Translations under genes and position numbers: made by a program
Source of the DNA: Vampirovibrionales bacterium
GTDB taxonomy: Bacteria; Cyanobacteriota; Vampirovibrionia; Vampirovibrionales; Vampirovibrionaceae
DNA: 64,000 nucleotides
Assembly: GCA_029866025.1 (NCBI GenBank)
Contig: JARXAD010000005.1
Span: 28,301 to 92,300 of the forward strand
Direction of reading: 5' to 3'
The notes under the pieces: model-generated
Database searches by the model: none
The model's input: only the letters and a program-made list of their open reading frames with translations
Told to the model about the DNA's origin: nothing
Part shown: in pieces, positions 60,356 through 64,000 of the stretch
How positions within the stretch are numbered: the stretch's first letter is position 1
Layout: each line of letters opens with the position of its first letter

Positions 60356-62074
60356 CTAATGATCCACCTGCCAAATTTGCCACGCCCCCGACGCATACGC
60401 CATGTGGGTATTGTTGGGGGCTGCGGCCACCCAGGTAGAGACAAAGCGGGCACCAGCATTGCCTTGAGGGGTGCTGGAATTGGTATTGATGAGCACGTAA
60501 TCCACGGCTTTTAAGGCACGACGATTGTCCTCCCACCCGTTTTGAGGCCCTTGGTTTTGAATAAGCGTCAAAGGCCATGCCAAGCGGCCTGTTAAGCGTC
60601 TTACGGGTTGGGGCAGCGTGGTGAGCCAGCGTTCGGTGGGCAAGGTTTGGCGACTGAGCCACGTGAGGGCCTCTTGCTGGTGGAGCAAGTCTCCCGACAG
60701 GAGAAAGCCGCCGCCGTTGTTAGCATCAGCAGCGAGGGCGTAGGTGTTTAAAATGCTAGCAGGGCCTTCCAAAGCGCTTTGGATAGGCTGGTTACTTCCG
60801 ACATCCGATACAATCAAGGTATCAGGTGATTGGATTCGCACCAGCACGCCGTGAATGACCATAAGGGCGAGTAGGCTTGTCATCAACCCTTGCCCAATGG
60901 GCTTTAAATACAGGGCACCCAGGCCTTTTTGCACCCAGTACAAGCCGGTGACTAAAAAGAACAGCCACAACGGCCATAGCGGTAGACTGGCCCAGCCGTC
61001 TCCCAAGGGGGTAAGCAGGCTAAGTATGGCAGCAAACAGTAAATACAAGCTGCCCACCCCTGTAAAGTGGGTGAGGCCAGCAGCCATGCCAATACCGATA
61101 ATCAGAAACAGCCCCCAGCGAATGGGCTCGCACGCCGCCCAACTCCACACCGTTCCGTCGTGAAGCCACGGCAAGGGCCAACTACCCAACAGTCCATCCA
61201 CCACGGCCATCATGTTGGTATCCAGTACTTGAACACTGCCTAAAAACGAGCTGAGGGAATGACCTGAAAACCACTGAATCCATGCTTGGGCGCTGTCCAT
61301 TACTGCAGGGCGAGACCACGACCATAACAGCCACGGAGCCAACACCACCGCCATCCACAACAAGCATTGGGCAGTGCGCTTCCACCTCAATCGTCTCCAG
61401 GCTAAGCACACAAAGGCCAGCAGTAAGGCTGCGCCCATCACATCGGTTAGTAACGACGCGGTGAGCCACAGGCCACAGTGAATCAGGTGGCCCGTTTCAA
61501 TGTCATCCACGTCTTGAGACAGGGTGGCATCCACCACCTTGAGGGCCAATAGGCTAAACACCGTATACAGAAGACTGGGCGATAGTACCGAAACGCCTTC
61601 TGAGACCACAGGAGAGACCACCACCAGTGCGGTAATGAGTAACGCCAATGAGGGTCGAAGCCTTTTGCGCGCGTAAACAAACACCAACACAATGGCAAAC
61701 AGCCACAATCCCCATTGCAGCCCTAACCATACGGGCAAAATACGGGGCCAATCCTGGTGGGTTAGGCTGGATAATCCTGCCAGCAGCAGTGGGTACAAGG
61801 GCGGCATGGGCAGCATGCCCTTATCGGCAGGGTTAAGCAGGTGCCCCCCCTGCATAAAACCCAAGGCGCTTTGCACCGTGGCTTGCGATGTTAGCAAAGA
61901 ATCTTGCCAAGCGGCCGTTTGAGAAAACCACAGTAGGCTGGCAACCAGTAGCAAGGTCACCACAAACACCCATTGCAACGACCACCGATGGTACCACGGC
62001 GGGGCATCGCTTTTGGGAGCTGCTTTTAAGGCAGCTTTTGCTAGTGAGACGGCACCTTTGGAACTGCTCGCCAT
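60356..62074 (-). CDS. Polytopic membrane protein, GT-C-glycosyltransferase-like
   Basis: A 572-residue membrane protein with about ten to twelve helices in its first 430 residues, for example 'WVFVVTLLLVASLLWF', 'GLWLFAIVLVFVYARKRLRP' and 'LWPLWLFFLVTGLYW', and a soluble C-terminal part of about 130 residues. The early luminal loop 'GGHLLNPADKGMLPMPPLYP' is placed like the acidic catalytic loop of ArnT/PMT-type GT-C enzymes, but I do not see the expected Asp/Glu pair clearly. AAGGA lies five bases before ATG 62074. It converges with the sigma gene ten bases away. Confidence 0.65.
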   Translation of the reverse strand: MASSSKGAVSLAKAALKAAPKSDAPPWYHRWSLQWVFVVTLLLVASLLWFSQTAAWQDSLLTSQATVQSALGFMQGGHLLNPADKGMLPMPPLYPLLLAGLSSLTHQDWPRILPVWLGLQWGLWLFAIVLVFVYARKRLRPSLALLITALVVVSPVVSEGVSVLSPSLLYTVFSLLALKVVDATLSQDVDDIETGHLIHCGLWLTASLLTDVMGAALLLAFVCLAWRRLRWKRTAQCLLWMAVVLAPWLLWSWSRPAVMDSAQAWIQWFSGHSLSSFLGSVQVLDTNMMAVVDGLLGSWPLPWLHDGTVWSWAACEPIRWGLFLIIGIGMAAGLTHFTGVGSLYLLFAAILSLLTPLGDGWASLPLWPLWLFFLVTGLYWVQKGLGALYLKPIGQGLMTSLLALMVIHGVLVRIQSPDTLIVSDVGSNQPIQSALEGPASILNTYALAADANNGGGFLLSGDLLHQQEALTWLSRQTLPTERWLTTLPQPVRRLTGRLAWPLTLIQNQGPQNGWEDNRRALKAVDYVLINTNSSTPQGNAGARFVSTWVAAAPNNTHMAYASGAWQIWQVDH

Positions 62075-62190
62075 GGCCATCCTTAACAATCTAAGAGTAC
62101 AACCTAAGAGTGCAACCCGAGGGGACACAATAGAGGCAAGACCTCTATCATAGCGGATTTTGCGGCATTGGGGTTGCCGTGGCAGGGCTG

Positions 62191-63273
62191 CTAAAAGCGC
62201 AGAGTCTTCTGTTCGGTACCCATCATGAGGGTTAGCGAACCACTGCCACCCACCGGTGGTTTGCCATGGTTAGTAATGGGTGCCGACAACGGAGCTACGA
62301 GGGGCAACGGCACGCCGTCCACTTCAGGTTCGCGCATTGGCGTGGGGGCTATGGGTAAGGCTTTGGGTGTGGGCGCCTTTGGTGAAGAACTGGCGGTTTG
62401 CACCGTGGCCTGAATGATGGGGCGGAAGGGACGCAAAGCACGCGGCAGGGGAATCCACCCTGTGACGCTGCGGGCCAATTTACCCACCGTAGAAGGACTG
62501 CTTTGAGTGGGCGATTTTACGGTTTTAGCGACGTTGGTATTCGCCGCTTTTGTACCAGAGGATGGCACTGTGGGTTGGGGCAACGTTTTGGTATTACTGG
62601 CTAATATGGTGGCGTTGGTAACACCGGGGCTGGGGGTGAGTGGCATACGGGCAATGGTGGCCCAGTATTGGGCCGGTGCCACGGCGGGGTGCACGTTGAG
62701 GTAGGCCAAGTATTCGTTGGGGTCTTGGTATTGCTGGTTTACGATGGTTTCAAAATGAAGATGGGGGCCCGTGGAACGCCCTGTAGAGCCAACGAGCGCC
62801 AAGGGCTGACCGGCCACAATGCGATCGCCGACGCCCACCAGCCGCGCCGACGCATGGGCATAGACCGTATGGAAATTGGGATGATGCTGCACCACCACCA
62901 CGTTACCGTAGCCGTCTTTCCACCCAGAAAAAACCACCACGCCGGGTTGGGGCGCGTAAATGGGCGTGCCTTCGGGAGAGGAGAAATCCAGCCCCGCGTG
63001 AAATCGTTCGCTGCCCGTAATGGGATCGGTGCGTTTGCCAAAGGGAGAACTGAGGGGGCCCTTTACCGGTGAAAATTGGTAGGGATTCGGCGGTGTTAAT
63101 GCTTCGGAGGAGGAGGGCATGTTGGGTGTGCGCGCAGTGACGTTGGCCGCCACGGTGCCCATCCACGGCAGAAACAAGCTGCCTACCAATAATAACGCCA
63201 AGCCACTCGCCACAGGCCGAGACCGTAAGGCAACAATGCACGGTGTAGAAAAGCAGCGCAAACCCATGAACAT
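62191..63273 (-). CDS. M23 family (LytM-type) peptidase, exported
   Basis: A 360-residue cell-wall endopeptidase. The signal or anchor is 'PVASGLALLLVGSLFLPWMG'. The LytM domain (about residues 70-185) has all zinc and catalytic residues: 'RFHAGLDFSSPEGTPIYAP', 'HHPNFHTVYAHASARL' and 'STGRSTGPHLHFETIVNQ'. A long Pro/Thr/Ala-rich tail of about 150 residues follows and could bind wall or a partner. ATG 63273 (alternative 63267). It probably trims peptide cross-links during growth or division, like the RlpA protein in this window. Confidence 0.92.
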   Translation of the reverse strand: MFMGLRCFSTPCIVALRSRPVASGLALLLVGSLFLPWMGTVAANVTARTPNMPSSSEALTPPNPYQFSPVKGPLSSPFGKRTDPITGSERFHAGLDFSSPEGTPIYAPQPGVVVFSGWKDGYGNVVVVQHHPNFHTVYAHASARLVGVGDRIVAGQPLALVGSTGRSTGPHLHFETIVNQQYQDPNEYLAYLNVHPAVAPAQYWATIARMPLTPSPGVTNATILASNTKTLPQPTVPSSGTKAANTNVAKTVKSPTQSSPSTVGKLARSVTGWIPLPRALRPFRPIIQATVQTASSSPKAPTPKALPIAPTPMREPEVDGVPLPLVAPLSAPITNHGKPPVGGSGSLTLMMGTEQKTLRF

Positions 63274-63469
63274 TGGACACTCACTTGTTGCTTTGGGGCG
63301 CTAAGGCGCCTAACTCTCTAGGGGGATAAATAAAGTTGGGTAGATTACTGTACACCATGAGGTGATGTTGTGGGACCTAATCCAACAGCCTATTGAAGGC
63401 CCTTCTATTGTAAAGAGGGTTTTGCGGGTGTGCATCACTTACTTAGTGTAAGACCCTTGTTCGGATGAT

Positions 63470-63499
63470 TTGAGAATACATTACGGTTTGGGGCATAAT
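63470..63499 (+). promoter_or_regulatory. Probable promoter of the cupin gene
   Basis: TTGAGA (63470-63475) and CATAAT (63494-63499) are 18 bases apart, 48 bases before the ATG at 63548. Confidence 0.5.
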
Positions 63500-63547
63500 A
63501 GCCGCCCATTCCATTATGCTTATTCCATTATTAAGTGTGCTTACACT

Positions 63548-63937
63548 ATGAACGGTATTCCCACCATTGCTGCACCCGTTAGCCTCAATCGTCCGCCTGA
63601 TGACGTGCGTCCGTGGGGTTGCTTTTGGGTGTTGGTGGATGCCCCCACCCACAAGGTGAAGCAGTTGCAGGTCACGCCAGGGCATCGCCTTAGCTTGCAA
63701 CGCCACAAACACCGCCAAGAGCATTGGGTGGTGGCCCAAGGCTTGGCCACCATTACGGTGGATGATCGCACGTGGGATGCGCCTGCGGGCGAAATGATTT
63801 TTATTCCTCAAGGAGCGGTGCACCGCTTGGCCAATCATGGCACCGAAATCGTTACCTTGATTGAGCTTCAGCTGGGTACCTATTTTGGCGAAGACGACAT
63901 TGAACGCCTGCAAGACGATTATAAACGGCAGGAGTAA
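63548..63937 (+). CDS. Cupin, mannose-6-phosphate isomerase type II-like
   Basis: A 129-residue single-domain cupin equal to the C-terminal isomerase domain of ManC-type proteins: 'RPWGCFWVLVD', 'LQVTPGHRLSLQRHKHRQEH' with metal His residues, 'PAGEMIFIPQGAVHRLANHG' and 'VTLIELQLGTYFGEDDIERL'. The domain interconverts mannose- and fructose-6-phosphate in polysaccharide precursor synthesis, though stand-alone versions may have other sugar-phosphate roles. A promoter precedes ATG 63548. Confidence 0.88.
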   Translation: MNGIPTIAAPVSLNRPPDDVRPWGCFWVLVDAPTHKVKQLQVTPGHRLSLQRHKHRQEHWVVAQGLATITVDDRTWDAPAGEMIFIPQGAVHRLANHGTEIVTLIELQLGTYFGEDDIERLQDDYKRQE

Positions 63938-64000
63938 TGTCTCCTTTTAGTTGAGGTCTAAGCCTCGGAGTTCTTGGAGCTATCGCTGCTTTTCGTAGGG

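Overview
The window is 64 kb of a compact bacterial chromosome with an intermediate base composition (roughly half G+C by eye). The envelope genes describe a diderm: an LptA/LptB/LptF-G lipopolysaccharide-export cluster, an RlpA-like protein, lipoproteins and LytM peptidases. A FliW-CsrA pair implies flagella. EtfAB with ETF-quinone oxidoreductase and a ferrochelatase plus oxygen-dependent protoporphyrinogen oxidase imply a respiring cell that makes heme. Many orphan proteins carry short N-terminal 'xxFG' motifs, which I associate from memory with Vampirovibrionia (non-photosynthetic relatives of Cyanobacteria). A Vampirovibrio-like organism is my best guess, as inference; no rRNA is present to settle it.

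Layout. 1-9 kb: tail of ispD, then scpB-scpA-smc (minus) divergent from a catalytic/non-catalytic M16 peptidase pair. 9-16 kb: an orphan gene plus a crotonase (minus), then PrxQ, hemH, hemY, a secreted orphan and a ferritin-like protein. 16-23 kb: an 'IQFG' orphan gene, a diverged fragment of a second mdh, an inserted orphan gene, intact mdh, and the etfB-etfA-ETF-QO operon (minus). 23-32 kb: a P-loop ATPase/sodium symporter operon, a TPP riboswitch in front of a small membrane protein, hemE, three FG-motif orphans (two in a duplicated cassette), an EF-hand protein with a 27-bp tandem repeat, and hemN. 33-40 kb: rlpA with a structured leader, gltX, a membrane orphan, a radical SAM protein and an MBL-fold hydrolase. 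40-45 kb: a minus-strand tatD operon (DUF3343-like, sugar-type binding lipoprotein, aldehyde dehydrogenase, PhzF). 45-52 kb: fliW-csrA-TPR-CHASE2/adenylate cyclase, signal peptidase I and a bifunctional-nuclease homologue, then 0.7 kb of strongly folded non-coding DNA. 52-64 kb: a degenerate sulfite-oxidase-fold protein, lptA-lptB-lptF/G, dnaJ, tRNA-Ser(GGA), hemW, an unusual sigma-70 factor, a polytopic membrane protein, an M23 peptidase and a cupin.

How the genes fit together. Five heme-pathway genes (hemE, hemN, hemY, hemH, hemW), together with gltX, which supplies glutamyl-tRNA for the C5 route, lie within 50 kb, though not in one operon. The electron-transfer flavoprotein set, a crotonase and malate dehydrogenase point to acyl-CoA or amino-acid oxidation feeding quinone. 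LPS export, RlpA, M23, SPase I and LptF/G form the envelope component. FliW-CsrA with an adjacent cyclase ties post-transcriptional control of motility to cAMP signalling.

The least ordinary items are: the TPP riboswitch whose aptamer contains the ribosome-binding site of an uncharacterised three-helix membrane protein; the N-terminal FG-motif orphan family with its duplicated cassette; the mdh 3'-end fragment beside an inserted orphan gene; the folded 51.3-51.8 kb region ending in a strong terminator; and several family members with altered key parts (sigma region 4 insertion, ETF-QO nucleotide motif, missing molybdenum-ligand cysteine, half zinc finger in DnaJ, extended signal peptidase).
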